DNA of 64,000 nucleotides from Limnobaculum parvum (GCF_003096015.2 NZ_CP029185.2:1398001-1462000); one strand, 5' to 3'; counted from the stretch's first letter, positions 29,644 through 40,096 are shown. A program made the numbers and translations. Notes: a model not told the origin generated them from the sequence alone.

Positions 29644-30339
29644 GTGAAAACAATAGGGCTTATCGGTGGGATGAGTTGGGAATCAACCATCCCTTATTAT
29701 CGTCATATTAATGAAACCATTCGCCATCATCTTGGTGGTCTGCATTCCGCTAAAATTGTATTGTTTAGCGTTGATTTTCAGGAAATAGAGCAGTTGCAAC
29801 ATCAGGGCGATTGGGATGCTGCCGGTGAACATCTGGTACAGGCGGCGCGTAAACTTGAAAGTGCAGGGGCTGATTTTCTGGTTATTTGTACCAACACCAT
29901 GCACAAAGTTCATGAAACGGTAGAAAATGCGGTTGCGGTTCCTGTTTGCCATATTGCTGATGCAACAGCAGAAGTCATTCTGGAAGATGGTATTAAGAAG
30001 GTTGGCTTGCTGGGTACTCGATTTACCATGGAGCAAGATTTCTATAAGGGGCGACTCAATAGCCAGCACGGCATTGAGGTTATCGTGCCAGAGGAAGCCG
30101 ATCGCGAGATCGTGCATCGCGTTATCTATCAGGAACTTTGTCTAGGCAGGATTGAAGCTGAATCCCGCCTACAATTTAGCCGAATAATGCAGCAATTGGT
30201 GGATAACGGTGCGCAGGGAATTATTCTGGGTTGTACCGAGATAGGCCTATTGGTTGGTGCTAAAGATGCCTCTGTTCCTTTATATGACACCGCAGAAATA
30301 CATGCTGTTCGTGCGGCGGAGCTTTCACTGAAAGCTTAA
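29644..30339 (+). CDS. Aspartate/glutamate racemase family protein (YgeA-like)
   Basis: A 231-residue PLP-independent racemase that uses two cysteines, here in VICTNTMHKV and LGCTEIGLLV. The start MKTIGLIGGMSWESTIPYY, HIADAT, LLGTRFTMEQDFYKGRL and YDTAEIHA match E. coli YgeA, reported as a broad-specificity amino-acid racemase. The GTG at 29644 matches the family start and has GAGAG upstream; a TTG at 29629 opens the same frame without a ribosome site. It lies between serC and aroA, where E. coli has none. Substrate here is unknown; aspartate, glutamate or basic amino acids are all possible. Confidence 0.88.
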   Translation: MKTIGLIGGMSWESTIPYYRHINETIRHHLGGLHSAKIVLFSVDFQEIEQLQHQGDWDAAGEHLVQAARKLESAGADFLVICTNTMHKVHETVENAVAVPVCHIADATAEVILEDGIKKVGLLGTRFTMEQDFYKGRLNSQHGIEVIVPEEADREIVHRVIYQELCLGRIEAESRLQFSRIMQQLVDNGAQGIILGCTEIGLLVGAKDASVPLYDTAEIHAVRAAELSLKA

Positions 30340-30405
30340 GCGTCACTGCAAATTACTTTTTACCGATTTGAATATTCAAACCCGATAACAAGAGAACATT
30401 TACCC

Positions 30406-31692
30406 ATGCTGGAATCGTTAACCCTACAACCCATTGCGAAATTTGATGGAACTATTAATTTGCCTGGTTCAAAAAGTGTTTCTAACCGGGCATTACTGCT
30501 GGCTGCAATGGCACAGGGCAAAACCCGACTGACTAACCTGCTAGACAGTGATGATGTTCGTCATATGCTTAATGCGTTAAAAGCACTGGGTGTTCATTAT
30601 CAGTTATCTGATTGCCATACCATTTGCGATATCGACGGTGTAGGGGGACCATTGAAGGCTCCAAACGCACTGGAGATATTTTTGGGAAATGCAGGAACGG
30701 CCATGCGCCCGCTGGCTGCGGCATTAAGTTTGGGGCAGAGTGATATCATCCTAACCGGTGAGCCTCGAATGAAAGAGCGTCCGATTGGTCATCTGGTGGA
30801 TTCATTACGTCAGGGTGGCGCGCAGATTGATTACCTTGAGCAACAAAACTACCCACCGCTTCGTCTGCGTGGTGGTTTTCAGGGGGGAAATATCTCTGTC
30901 GATGGTTCTGTGTCCAGCCAATTTTTAACGGCCTTATTGATGACGGCTCCATTGGCGGTACAAGATACCCATATTGCGATTAAAGGTGATTTAGTTTCAA
31001 AACCCTATATCGACATTACACTTCATATGATGAGCGATTTTGGTATTGAAGTCCGTCATGACAACTACCAGGTTTTCCATGTCAAAGGGCAACAACAGTA
31101 TCGTGCAGTGGAACAATATCTGGTTGAAGGTGATGCCTCTTCAGCATCTTACTTTCTTGCGGCAGCAGCGATTAAAGGCGGTAGCGTGAGAGTTACCGGC
31201 ATCGGTAAAAACAGTGTTCAGGGCGATATTCGTTTTGCCGATGTGCTGGAAGCCATGGGGGCCAAAATTATTTGGGGCGACGATTTTATCGAATGTCAGC
31301 ATGGTGTGTTAAACGGCACTGATATGGATATGAACCATATTCCGGATGCGGCGATGACCATTGCCACCACGGCGCTGTTCGCTAAAGGGGAAACCCGCAT
31401 TCGTAATATCTACAACTGGCGAGTTAAAGAGACCGACCGGCTCAGTGCAATGGCAACGGAACTGAGAAAAGTAGGTGCAGAAGTAGAGGAGGGGGAAGAT
31501 TATATTCGAGTGGTTCCACCTGCACATCTGAAGCATGCAGAAATTGAAACTTATAACGATCACCGTATGGCGATGTGTTTTTCGCTGGTAGCGTTGTCCG
31601 ATACGCCAGTGACCATTTTGGACCCAAAATGTACCGCCAAAACCTTTCCTGACTACTTTAAACAGTTCGCGCGTTTAAGTCAGTTGGCATAA
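30406..31692 (+). CDS. aroA: 3-phosphoshikimate 1-carboxyvinyltransferase (EPSP synthase)
   Basis: Sixth step of the shikimate pathway: transfers enolpyruvyl from PEP to shikimate-3-phosphate. 428 residues (E. coli 427). Substrate-binding motifs LPGSKSVSNRALLLAA near residue 20, LGNAGTAMRPLAAAL near 95 (a class I glyphosate-sensitive type sequence), EPRMKERPIGHLVD, SSQFLTALLM and NDHRMAMCFSL are all present. A GAGA ribosome site precedes the ATG. Confidence 0.98.
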   Translation: MLESLTLQPIAKFDGTINLPGSKSVSNRALLLAAMAQGKTRLTNLLDSDDVRHMLNALKALGVHYQLSDCHTICDIDGVGGPLKAPNALEIFLGNAGTAMRPLAAALSLGQSDIILTGEPRMKERPIGHLVDSLRQGGAQIDYLEQQNYPPLRLRGGFQGGNISVDGSVSSQFLTALLMTAPLAVQDTHIAIKGDLVSKPYIDITLHMMSDFGIEVRHDNYQVFHVKGQQQYRAVEQYLVEGDASSASYFLAAAAIKGGSVRVTGIGKNSVQGDIRFADVLEAMGAKIIWGDDFIECQHGVLNGTDMDMNHIPDAAMTIATTALFAKGETRIRNIYNWRVKETDRLSAMATELRKVGAEVEEGEDYIRVVPPAHLKHAEIETYNDHRMAMCFSLVALSDTPVTILDPKCTAKTFPDYFKQFARLSQLA

Positions 31693-31704
31693 CGTTGCTA
31701 TTTC

Positions 31705-31737
31705 AAGTGATACAGGTTTTAGCCACCTGTATCACTT
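31705..31737 (+). terminator. Strong hairpin after aroA
   Basis: A perfect 13-bp stem, 31705-31717 with 31725-31737, 7-base loop, 13 bases past the aroA stop. There is no T run after it, so it may stop transcription with Rho or protect the 3' end. The rest of the gap to cmk (31738-31945) shows nothing I can name. Confidence 0.55.
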
Positions 31738-31945
31738 ATCTGATACTTGCATGTCTTTTCAATCAACAAATAGGGTTAACATCCATCTATTTACGCACCT
31801 TTCTTATTGAAATCTAATTATTTGTTCTTTTTGCATACGACCATAGTGAATACATATCCTGTCAGTTAGCAGCGATGATGCGTATAATCACGGGATATGT
31901 TCCATTGACGTACATCATGATTTTTCTGGTTTAAAGGAGCTCGAT

Positions 31946-32623
31946 ATGACAGCAGTTGCGCCGGTAATAACCGTTGACGGCCCAAGCGGAGTGGGGAAAG
32001 GAACGCTCTGTCAGGCTTTGGCCGAAAAACTGGGGTGGCATTTACTGGATTCAGGTGCTATTTATCGCGTTTTAGCATTAGCCGCACTGCATCATGAAGT
32101 GGATCTGGCTTCGGAAGAGGCGCTAGTTCCTCTGGCTATTCATTTGAATGTTCGTTTTATTTCTCAACAAAACCAATTGCAGGTGATTCTTGAGGGTGAA
32201 ACGGTAACCAATGAAATCCGCAATGAGAGTGTTGGTAATGCGGCATCTCAAGTCGCGGCATTTCCGCGCGTCAGAGAAGCGCTATTACGTCGCCAAAGAG
32301 CATTTAGAGAGGCCCCAGGGCTGATTGCTGATGGCCGCGATATGGGAACGATTGTTTTTCCTGATGCGCCGGTGAAAATTTTTCTCGATGCCAGCGCGGA
32401 AGAGAGAGCCAGAAGACGCATGCTACAGTTGCAGGAAAAGGGGCAGTGTGTTAAATTCGAACGTCTTTTGTCTGAGATACAGGAACGGGATTCCCGGGAT
32501 CGTAATCGGGCGGTTGCACCCCTAGTTCCGGCTACTGATGCGTTAATGATCGATTCAACCCATATGAGTGTTGATGAAGTGATTGAACGTGCGTTAGCTT
32601 ATGTGCAAAGTGTGCTAAAATAA
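31946..32623 (+). CDS. cmk: Cytidylate kinase
   Basis: Phosphorylates CMP and dCMP for nucleotide recycling. 225 residues (E. coli 227). P-loop VDGPSGVGKGT at 10-20, then LLDSGAIYRVLAL, IADGRDMGTIVFPDAPVKIFLDA and a RRRMLQLQEKG lid region. Ribosome site AAGGAG at good spacing. It is directly upstream of rpsA, the usual enterobacterial pairing. Confidence 0.97.
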   Translation: MTAVAPVITVDGPSGVGKGTLCQALAEKLGWHLLDSGAIYRVLALAALHHEVDLASEEALVPLAIHLNVRFISQQNQLQVILEGETVTNEIRNESVGNAASQVAAFPRVREALLRRQRAFREAPGLIADGRDMGTIVFPDAPVKIFLDASAEERARRRMLQLQEKGQCVKFERLLSEIQERDSRDRNRAVAPLVPATDALMIDSTHMSVDEVIERALAYVQSVLK

Positions 32624-32765
32624 TTCATGTCTACTGCTTATATTTTAGGCAGTGGGCTTTTTATGAATAACTCTGTTGCAAGGATGTAAGCAGGGTATGT
32701 ATAACAACCCCATCGGGCCGGATGTCAGATGGACGTTAAATTAAAGAATCCTGAAGATTAATAAC

Positions 32766-34451
32766 ATGACTGAATCTTTTGCTCAACTCTTTGAAGAATC
32801 CCTGAATGAAATTGAAACCCGTCCGGGTTCCATTGTACGCGGCGTTGTTGTTGCTATTGATAAAGACGTTGTTCTGGTTGACGCAGGTCTGAAATCAGAA
32901 TCTGCAATCCCAGTAGAACAGTTTAAAAACGCTCAGGGCGAACTGGAAATCCAGGTTGGTGATGAAGTAGACGTAGCGCTAGATGCTATCGAAGATGGTT
33001 TCGGTGAAACTCTGCTGTCTCGTGAGAAAGCGAAGCGTCATGAAGCTTGGATCACGCTGGAAAAAGCTTCTGTAGAAGCTGCAACTGTTATTGGTATTAT
33101 CAATGGCAAGGTCAAAGGTGGATTTACCGTTGAGCTTAACGGCATTCGTGCGTTCTTACCAGGTTCACTGGTAGACGTTCGTCCTGTTCGTGACACGCTG
33201 CACTTAGAGGGCAAAGAGCTTGAGTTCAAGGTTATCAAACTTGACCAAAAACGTAACAACGTTGTTGTTTCTCGCCGTGCTGTAATCGAATCAGAAAACA
33301 GTGCAGAGCGCGATCAACTGCTAGAAAACCTGCAAGAAGGCATGGAAGTTAAAGGTATCGTTAAGAACCTTACTGACTACGGTGCATTCGTTGATCTGGG
33401 TGGCGTTGACGGCCTGTTACACATTACTGATATGGCTTGGAAACGCGTTAAGCATCCTAGCGAAATCGTTAATGTTGGTGATGAAATCCTGGTTAAAGTT
33501 CTTAAGTTTGACCGCGATCGTACCCGTGTTTCACTGGGTCTGAAGCAGTTAGGCGAAGATCCGTGGGTAGCTATCGCTAAGCGTTACCCAGAAGGTACTA
33601 AACTGACTGGTCGCGTAACCAACCTGACTGACTACGGCTGCTTCGTTGAAATCGAAGAAGGCGTTGAAGGTCTGGTACACGTTTCAGAAATGGATTGGAC
33701 CAACAAAAACATTCATCCATCTAAAGTTGTTAACGTGGGTGATGTGGTTGAAGTTATGGTTCTGGATATCGACGAAGAACGTCGTCGTATCTCTCTGGGT
33801 CTGAAGCAGTGCAAAATGAACCCATGGCAGCAATTCGCTGAAACCCATAACAAGGGCGAGCGTGTTGAAGGTAAGATCAAGTCAATCACTGACTTCGGTA
33901 TCTTCATCGGCTTAGACGGCGGTATTGATGGTCTGGTTCACCTGTCTGACATATCTTGGAACGTTGCTGGAGAAGAAGCGGTTCGTGACTATAAGAAAGG
34001 TGACGAAATCGCCGCTGTGGTTCTGCAAGTTGATGCAGAGCGCGAGCGTATCTCTTTAGGCGTTAAGCAATTGGCTGAAGATCCATTTAACAACTACCTA
34101 GCTAATAACAAGAAAGGTGCTATTGTTAAAGGGAAAGTAACAGCAGTTGACGCAAAAGGTGCTACAGTTGAATTAGCGGGTGGCGTTGATGGTTACCTGC
34201 GTGCTGCTGATGCAAGCCGTGAGCGTGTTGAAGATGCAACCACGGTTCTGAGCGTTGGTGATGAAGTTGAAGCTAAATACACGGGTGTTGATCGTAAAAA
34301 CCGTGTAATCAGCCTGTCTGTCCGTGCTAAAGACGAAGCTGATGAGAAAGAAGCCGTTGCTACTGTTAATAATACTAACAGCACTAAGCAAGAAGAAGGT
34401 GGATTCTCTAACGCTATGGCTGAAGCATTTAAAGCAGCTAAAGGCGAATAA
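32766..34451 (+). CDS. rpsA: 30S ribosomal protein S1
   Basis: Large RNA-binding ribosomal protein that brings mRNA to the 30S subunit. 561 residues, six S1/OB repeats at about 21-87, 105-171, 192-260, 277-347, 364-434 and 451-520 (positions taken by comparison with E. coli S1). Repeats are marked by DYGAFVDLGGVDGLLH, DYGCFVEIEEGVEGLVH and DFGIFIGLDGGIDGLVH. The start lacks a good Shine-Dalgarno sequence, as in E. coli, where rpsA is translated from a structured leader under autogenous control. Codon use is strongly biased, as expected for a highly expressed gene. Confidence 0.98.
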   Translation: MTESFAQLFEESLNEIETRPGSIVRGVVVAIDKDVVLVDAGLKSESAIPVEQFKNAQGELEIQVGDEVDVALDAIEDGFGETLLSREKAKRHEAWITLEKASVEAATVIGIINGKVKGGFTVELNGIRAFLPGSLVDVRPVRDTLHLEGKELEFKVIKLDQKRNNVVVSRRAVIESENSAERDQLLENLQEGMEVKGIVKNLTDYGAFVDLGGVDGLLHITDMAWKRVKHPSEIVNVGDEILVKVLKFDRDRTRVSLGLKQLGEDPWVAIAKRYPEGTKLTGRVTNLTDYGCFVEIEEGVEGLVHVSEMDWTNKNIHPSKVVNVGDVVEVMVLDIDEERRRISLGLKQCKMNPWQQFAETHNKGERVEGKIKSITDFGIFIGLDGGIDGLVHLSDISWNVAGEEAVRDYKKGDEIAAVVLQVDAERERISLGVKQLAEDPFNNYLANNKKGAIVKGKVTAVDAKGATVELAGGVDGYLRAADASRERVEDATTVLSVGDEVEAKYTGVDRKNRVISLSVRAKDEADEKEAVATVNNTNSTKQEEGGFSNAMAEAFKAAKGE

Positions 34452-34456
34452 TGGCG

Positions 34457-34477
34457 AGGGGCAGCAATGCTGCCCCT
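34457..34477 (+). terminator. Hairpin between rpsA and ihfB
   Basis: AGGGGCAGC (34457-34465), loop AAT, GCTGCCCCT (34469-34477), only 6 bases past the rpsA stop. The stem is strong but only two T follow, so it may reduce rather than stop readthrough into ihfB. Confidence 0.6.
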
Positions 34478-34509
34478 TCGGTAGTTGAGCTGATAAGCTT
34501 GGAGGAACG

Positions 34510-34797
34510 ATGACCAAGTCTGAACTTATAGAAAGACTCGCTAGTAGACACACTCATTTACCAACTAAATCAGTTGAAGATGCAGTGAAAGAGATGCTTG
34601 AGCATATGGCAGTAACTTTAGCCGGTGGTGAACGCATCGAGATCCGTGGGTTTGGCAGTTTTTCTCTTCACTACCGTGCCCCGCGTGTTGGACGTAACCC
34701 AAAAACGGGTGAGAAAGTGGAACTAGAAAGTAAATATGTTCCGCACTTTAAACCAGGTAAAGAGTTACGCGATCGTGCGAATATTTACGGTCAATAA
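34510..34797 (+). CDS. ihfB: Integration host factor subunit beta
   Basis: DNA-bending nucleoid protein that pairs with IhfA. 95 residues, nearly identical to E. coli IHF-beta: MTKSELIERLA start, ERIEIRGFGSFSLHYRAPR and the beta-arm GRNPKTGEKVELESKYVPHF with the proline that inserts into DNA. A strong GGAGG lies before the ATG. It is downstream of rpsA as in E. coli, with its own terminator after it. Confidence 0.98.
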   Translation: MTKSELIERLASRHTHLPTKSVEDAVKEMLEHMAVTLAGGERIEIRGFGSFSLHYRAPRVGRNPKTGEKVELESKYVPHFKPGKELRDRANIYGQ

Positions 34798-34829
34798 TCC
34801 GTAAATCATTGCCTGTTTGACTTAATTAT

Positions 34830-34864
34830 AAAATCCGGACCAGTTAATCTGTTCCGGATTTTTT
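34830..34864 (+). terminator. Rho-independent terminator of ihfB
   Basis: AAATCCGGA (34831-34839) pairs with TCCGGATTT (34853-34861), with a small inner CAG/CTG hairpin; six T in a row end the structure (34859-34864). The rest of the gap to comEC (34865-35044) shows no feature apart from AAGGA before the TTG start. Confidence 0.88.
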
Positions 34865-35044
34865 ATTGGTTTAAGTTTATAAGCAGTCTGAAAACTCAGC
34901 CCGCTTCGCAATATCCATGCAACAATAGGCAATGCGAATAAAATATTGCTTTCCGGTTCGCTCTTCTGATTTCCTCTTGTCGTCCCACAATAGATATCCA
35001 TATATAAAACGGAATAACAAAGCCGTATCCAAAGGATCTCTATT

Positions 35045-37334
35045 TTGCGTTCAGTGCTCTCAATCGATCTGATTTCATGTGCGGTAATCAGCGGTATTCT
35101 ACCCTTGCTATTTCTCCCGAAACTTCCTTCCCCATTGATTTGGTGGTCGGTTGCGATGATTGCTCTACTGTGTGCTGGATGTCGAGGGAATAACCTAAAG
35201 TTCTTATCTATTACGTTACTCAGTTTTTTATGGGGTACCTTGTATGCTGATGAAGCTTATCATCAGGTCAATAGTTACGCGGGGCGCACAGCCCAAGTAC
35301 AGGGGCAGATAGTGAGTGCCCAGATCAACGCAAAAGAATCTCAAACCGTGTTGCTACGGGTGAAGCAGGTAGATGGCCAGACATTATCGTGGATGGAATA
35401 CTTCACGTTGCCACTCCACTTTTCGATGACCGATCAGATAATTGCCCAACAAATGGCGGCAGGGCAGCAATGGCAGTTAAATCTGCTATTCAGAGCGGTT
35501 CACAGTCGTTTAAATCAGGGGGATATGACCAGCAACGTAGGGCTATTGCCATTCATCAGCCGCTCATTGGGCAGGTCAAGTCAGCAAAAGTCTTGGATGA
35601 ATCTATAGAGCTTCGGCAGAAATTAATGAATCGGGTGCAACAGTTTATAGCGCCGTTAGCAACCAAGGATATCATTTTGGCCCTCGCATTTGGTGAACGG
35701 GGAGGGATGCGGCCAGAACGAAGAACACTGTTCTTACAAACAGGAACCGCTCATCTGATGGCAATATCGGGCCTACACATTTCTTTGGCGGCATTGTTCG
35801 GTTGGGCTTTAGCCCGAGGGATACAGTATCTTTTTCGCAATCGCTATATAGGCTTGTGGTTTCCTATGCTTTTGGGATGGATAACTGCAACGTTATACGT
35901 TTGGTTATCGGGGGCCAATCCTCCTGCGTTAAGAGCTTTTTTGGCACTTTCAATCTGGATGTTACTGAGAGGGAAAGGAATTAACTGGACTCCGTGGCAG
36001 GTTTGGTTACGTATCATTACCCTACTATTGATATTCGATCCATTGATGATTCTCTCTGACAGCTTATGGCTATCCTGTCTGGCCGTTGCCGGATTGATTT
36101 TTGGTTTCAATGGGTTCCATTGCCTAGTTGGATAACGTTTCGTTATCGAGTCTTGGCCCGTTGGCTACATTTACAGCTAGCCATGATGGTTTTGCTTATC
36201 CCCATACAGCTTTTTATGTTTCATGGCATCAGTTGGACATCATTACCGGCCAATCTTGTCGCTGTACCTGTGGTCTCATTTGTGACCGTTCCTGCGATAT
36301 TATTCGGACTACTCTTTTGCTGGTTACCATCATTGGCAATCTTATTTTGGTGGATTGCAGATTACTCATTATTAGGCGTGTTGTTTACATTGGGAGAGTT
36401 GCAGCAGGGATGGGCCGCCGTTGCTAGTTCAACGTTGCTATTTAGTGGGTTAGGTTGGGTGCTAATCATTTGTTGGCGTCTCTCGTTGTGGCGTTGCGGG
36501 TTGTTTACGCCATGGGTAACCCTCATCGCGATTCTGGTCCCATTTGGGCAAAAGCCGGATGAAAAATGGCGGGTTGATATGTTAGATGTTGGTCACGGTT
36601 TGGCCGTGGTTATTCGACAAGGAGATCGGGCGATAATCTATGATACCGGCAATAGTTGGAATGGTGGTTCAATGGCCGAAAAAGAGATCCTGCCATTTTT
36701 GCGTTGGCATCGTTTATCTTTGCTGGGCATCATTATCAGCCATCAGGATTTGGACCATATTGGCGGTTTAGACGTATTACAGAAAGCCTATCCTGAAGCG
36801 TGGTTACGTATACCAAACCGGTCCTCAGGTGAAGGTTGTCAGCAGGGAGATCGTTGGCAATGGGGGCATTTAACGTTTAACGTACTTTGGCCGCCGGTTC
36901 TGGTCACTCGGGCTTATAATGCCAACTCTTGTGTATTACGTATTAGCGATGGTAAATATAGCGTATTGCTAACCGGAGATCTGGAAAGCATTCAGGAACT
37001 GAATCTAGTTAAACACTATGGTAATCAACTGGTCAGTGATATTTTACAGACACCCCATCATGGCAGTAAAAGCTCATCCACACTCTCCTTTATACAAACG
37101 GTCAATCCACAGGCTACATTAACCTCGGTATCACGTTATAATCCTTGGAATCTCCCCGCTAAAAGTGTGGAACAACGGTATAAAAACTCTAGAATAAAAT
37201 GGATTTCTACAGCGAAATCTGGTCAGGTTAGTTTATTGTTTTATAAAGATAAATATAGAATATTAACCCTCAGAGAAGATTTTATGCCCCGCTGGTATCA
37301 CCAGTGGTTTGGTTCTTTGCTTCATAATGAGTAG
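35045..37334 (+). pseudogene. ycaI: comEC/ycaI, DNA internalisation-related competence protein, with two frameshifts
   Basis: The ComEC homologue is spread over three reading frames: 35045 to about 35522, about 35522 to 36100, and about 36100 to 37334. The first junction is at five G (35518-35522): one more G would read LNQGGYDQQ, like LNDGGFDSQ of E. coli YcaI. The second is at five T (36098-36102): one more T gives LIFWFQWVPLPSW. With both bases restored the product is about 763 residues (E. coli 754). It has ComEC membrane segments with TAHLMAISGLHIS, and a C-terminal metallo-beta-lactamase-like domain (LDVGHGLAVV, SHQDLDHIGGLD, TPHHGSKSSS). Start TTG with AAGGA. It is either a decayed gene or a sequence with two missed bases; ComEC is not essential, so decay is possible. 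Confidence 0.88.
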
Positions 37335-37368
37335 AATAGCGCGCTATTTCGCATAATGTTGGTAACTA

Positions 37369-39116
37369 ATGTTGAATGATAAAGACCTAACTACGTGGCA
37401 AACATTTGGCCGTTTATGGCCATTGATTAAGCCATTTAAGCTCGGACTGATTGTCTCTGCCGTGGCACTGATTTTGAATGCCGGTACGGATGCAATGATG
37501 CTCTCATTATTGAAACCCTTGCTAGATGATGGTTTTGGTAAGGCTGGCAGTCGCGTATTAGTCTGGATGCCATTGGTTGTGCTTGGGCTGATGGTCATGC
37601 GCGGCATCACCAGCTATGTTTCAACCTACTGCTTGTCATGGGTTTCTGGCAAGGTGGTAATGACCGTTCGTCGTCGGCTATTTGGTCATATGATGAATAT
37701 GCCGGTTTCTTTCTTTGATCAGCAATCAACGGGAACGTTATTGTCCCGTATTACTTATGATTCAGAGCAGGTTGCTTCCTCTTCCTCCGGTGCATTAATC
37801 ACCGTCGTTCGTGAAGGGGCCTATATTCTGGCGCTGTTTGGCATCATGTTTTATAACAGCTGGCAGCTATCCTTGATTTGGTAATTCTGGCGCCGGTTGT
37901 CTCTTTTGTTATCCGTTTTGTTTCCAAGCGTTTTCGTAGTATCAGTAAAAATATGCAAAACACGATGGGGCAAGTTACCGCCAGTGCTGAACAGATGCTA
38001 AAAGGGCATAAAGAAGTCTTGCTATTCGGTGGTCAGGATGTAGAAACGGATCGTTTTAATAAAGTTAGCAACAGGATGCGTCAACAAGGTATGAAGATGG
38101 TTGCGGCATCAGCCATATCTGACCCCATTGTTCAACTGATAGCCTCAACCGCGTTAGCAATGGTGCTGTTTGCTGCCAGTTTCCCCAGCATTATGGATAC
38201 GTTGACTGCTGGTACCATTACCGTGGTGTTCTCTTCAATGGTGGCATTAATGAAGCCGCTTAAATCATTAACTAACGTTAATGCTCAATTCCAACGTGGT
38301 ATGGCTGCCTGTCAGACATTGTTTGCCATTCTGGATATGAAAACAGAACAAGATACCGGTACTCTGAAAGTTGATCGCGTACAGGGCAATGTTGAACTCA
38401 GGAATGTGACATTTACTTACCCAACTAAAGATGTGCCTGCATTGAGAAATATCAACCTGACAATTCCAGCTGGAAAAACGGTGGCGTTAGTGGGGCGTTC
38501 TGGCTCGGGTAAATCAACCATTGCTAATTTATTGACGCGCTTTTATGACATCCAAGAAGGTGAAATTCTGATTGATGATCATGAAATTCGTGAGTATACC
38601 TTGGCATCGTTGCGCTCTCAGGTGGCGGTAGTTTCTCAAAGTGTTCATTTGTTTAATGACACCATAGCCAATAACATTGCTTATGCCCGAACTACTGAGT
38701 ATTCCCGTGAAGACATTGAGAAGGCCGCAACAATGGCCTACGCGATGGATTTCATCAATAAAATGGATAATGGCCTCGACACCGTGATTGGTGAGAACGG
38801 GGTTCTGCTATCCGGTGGTCAGCGCCAGCGTATTGCTATTGCTCGAGCATTATTAAGGGACAGTCCTATTTTGATCCTTGATGAAGCAACCTCTGCGCTG
38901 GATACTGAATCAGAACGCGCTATCCAAGCCGCGCTGGATGAGTTACAGAAAAACAGGACTTCTCTGGTGATTGCCCATCGCCTGTCCACGATCGAGAAAG
39001 CAGACGAAATTCTGGTTATTGAAGATGGGCGTATTGTTGAACGTGGCAACCATGCCTCGCTGATTAAGAATAGCGGCACTTATGCTCAGTTGCATCGGAT
39101 GCAATTTAGCCAATGA
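37369..39116 (+). CDS. msbA: MsbA, lipid A/phospholipid ABC flippase, interrupted by one frameshift in this sequence
   Basis: Flips lipid A-core across the inner membrane. As written the gene is split: the first frame stops at 37884 after WQLSLIW, and the rest runs from 37878 in another frame. Adding one T to the run at 37877-37879 reads WQLSLILVILAPVV, matching WQLSIILIVLAPIV of E. coli, and gives 582 residues, exactly the E. coli length. The rest is intact: six-helix domain, Walker A GRSGSGKST, signature LLSGGQRQR, Walker B ILILDEATSALD, H-loop AHRLST. Loss of MsbA is lethal in E. coli, and lpxK overlaps its end by 4 bases, so I treat this as a working gene with a probable sequence error. 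Confidence 0.88.
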
Positions 39117-40096
39117 TTGAGCGCATTTGGTCCGGCGAATCCAAAATCTATTTGCTGCTGTTGCCGCTTTCATGGCTATATGGCTTGATTAGCGGTTTAA
39201 GGCAGCTTGGATATCGTCATGGCTGGTTAACGTCATGGCGCTCGCCGGTACCGGTTGTGGTCGTTGGTAATTTGACGGCCGGTGGTAATGGTAAAACACC
39301 GGTAGTGATTTGGTTGGTGGAGAATTTACAACGTCAGGGAATTCGAGCTGGCGTGGTATCCCGGGGATATGGTGGAAAATCTGATCGCTATCCTTTGGTC
39401 TTGGATCAAAACACCAGCACGGAAGTCGCGGGAGATGAACCGGTGCTTATCTTCCAACGTACTGGCGCACCTGTGGCGGTTGCCCCCGTGCGATCAGATG
39501 CGGTCAAAACCCTACTTAATCAATTTAAACTGGATGTCATCATCACTGATGATGGATTGCAGCACTACGCATTACAGCGAGATGTTGAACTGGTTGTGAT
39601 TGATGGTGTTCGGCGCTTTGGTAATGGTTGGTGGTTACCCGCAGGTCCAATGCGTGAACGAGCAGGGCGCTTGCGTTCCGTTGGTGCCGTGATTACCAAT
39701 GGGGGCAAAGCACGGGAAAATGAAATATCGATGGAGCTCAAACCGGGAGAAGCGATTAATCTGCTGAGTGGTGAGCGCTGTCAGGTGGTGGATCTCACAC
39801 GGGTTGTTGCAATGGCAGGAATCGGTCATCCCCCTCGTTTTTTCCAAACCTTAAGCACGCTCAATGTGCAACCTGAGCAAACCCATGCTTTTGCCGATCA
39901 TCAGCCATACACGGAAGCTTTGTTGGCAAATCTAGTCAACGCAGAACAAAGCTTACTGATGACAGAAAAAGATGCAGTAAAGTGCCGGGCCTTTGCTCAA
40001 AAAAATTGGTGGTATTTACCTGTTGACGCTCAACTTCCCGCCGAAAGTGCGGAGAAGCTATTAGCCTTGATAATGAGTAAGATTGAGAAAAAATAG
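39113..40096 (+). CDS. lpxK: Tetraacyldisaccharide 4'-kinase
   Basis: Inner-membrane-associated kinase that adds the 4'-phosphate to the lipid A precursor. 327 residues (E. coli 328). N-terminal membrane helix (LLLLPLSWLYGLISGL) followed by the P-loop VVVGNLTAGGNGKTPVV and SRGYGGKSDRYPLV. DDGLQHYALQRDVELVVID is the family's catalytic segment. The ATG overlaps the msbA stop (ATGA), so the lipid A export and phosphorylation genes are translationally coupled. Confidence 0.97.
   Translation: MIERIWSGESKIYLLLLPLSWLYGLISGLRQLGYRHGWLTSWRSPVPVVVVGNLTAGGNGKTPVVIWLVENLQRQGIRAGVVSRGYGGKSDRYPLVLDQNTSTEVAGDEPVLIFQRTGAPVAVAPVRSDAVKTLLNQFKLDVIITDDGLQHYALQRDVELVVIDGVRRFGNGWWLPAGPMRERAGRLRSVGAVITNGGKARENEISMELKPGEAINLLSGERCQVVDLTRVVAMAGIGHPPRFFQTLSTLNVQPEQTHAFADHQPYTEALLANLVNAEQSLLMTEKDAVKCRAFAQKNWWYLPVDAQLPAESAEKLLALIMSKIEKK

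Noticed and set aside
35518..35522. Phase-variable or programmed frameshift in comEC at the G run
   Set aside because: Five bases is too short for usual slipped-strand phase variation, and no slippery-site signals are seen. Error or decay is simpler.
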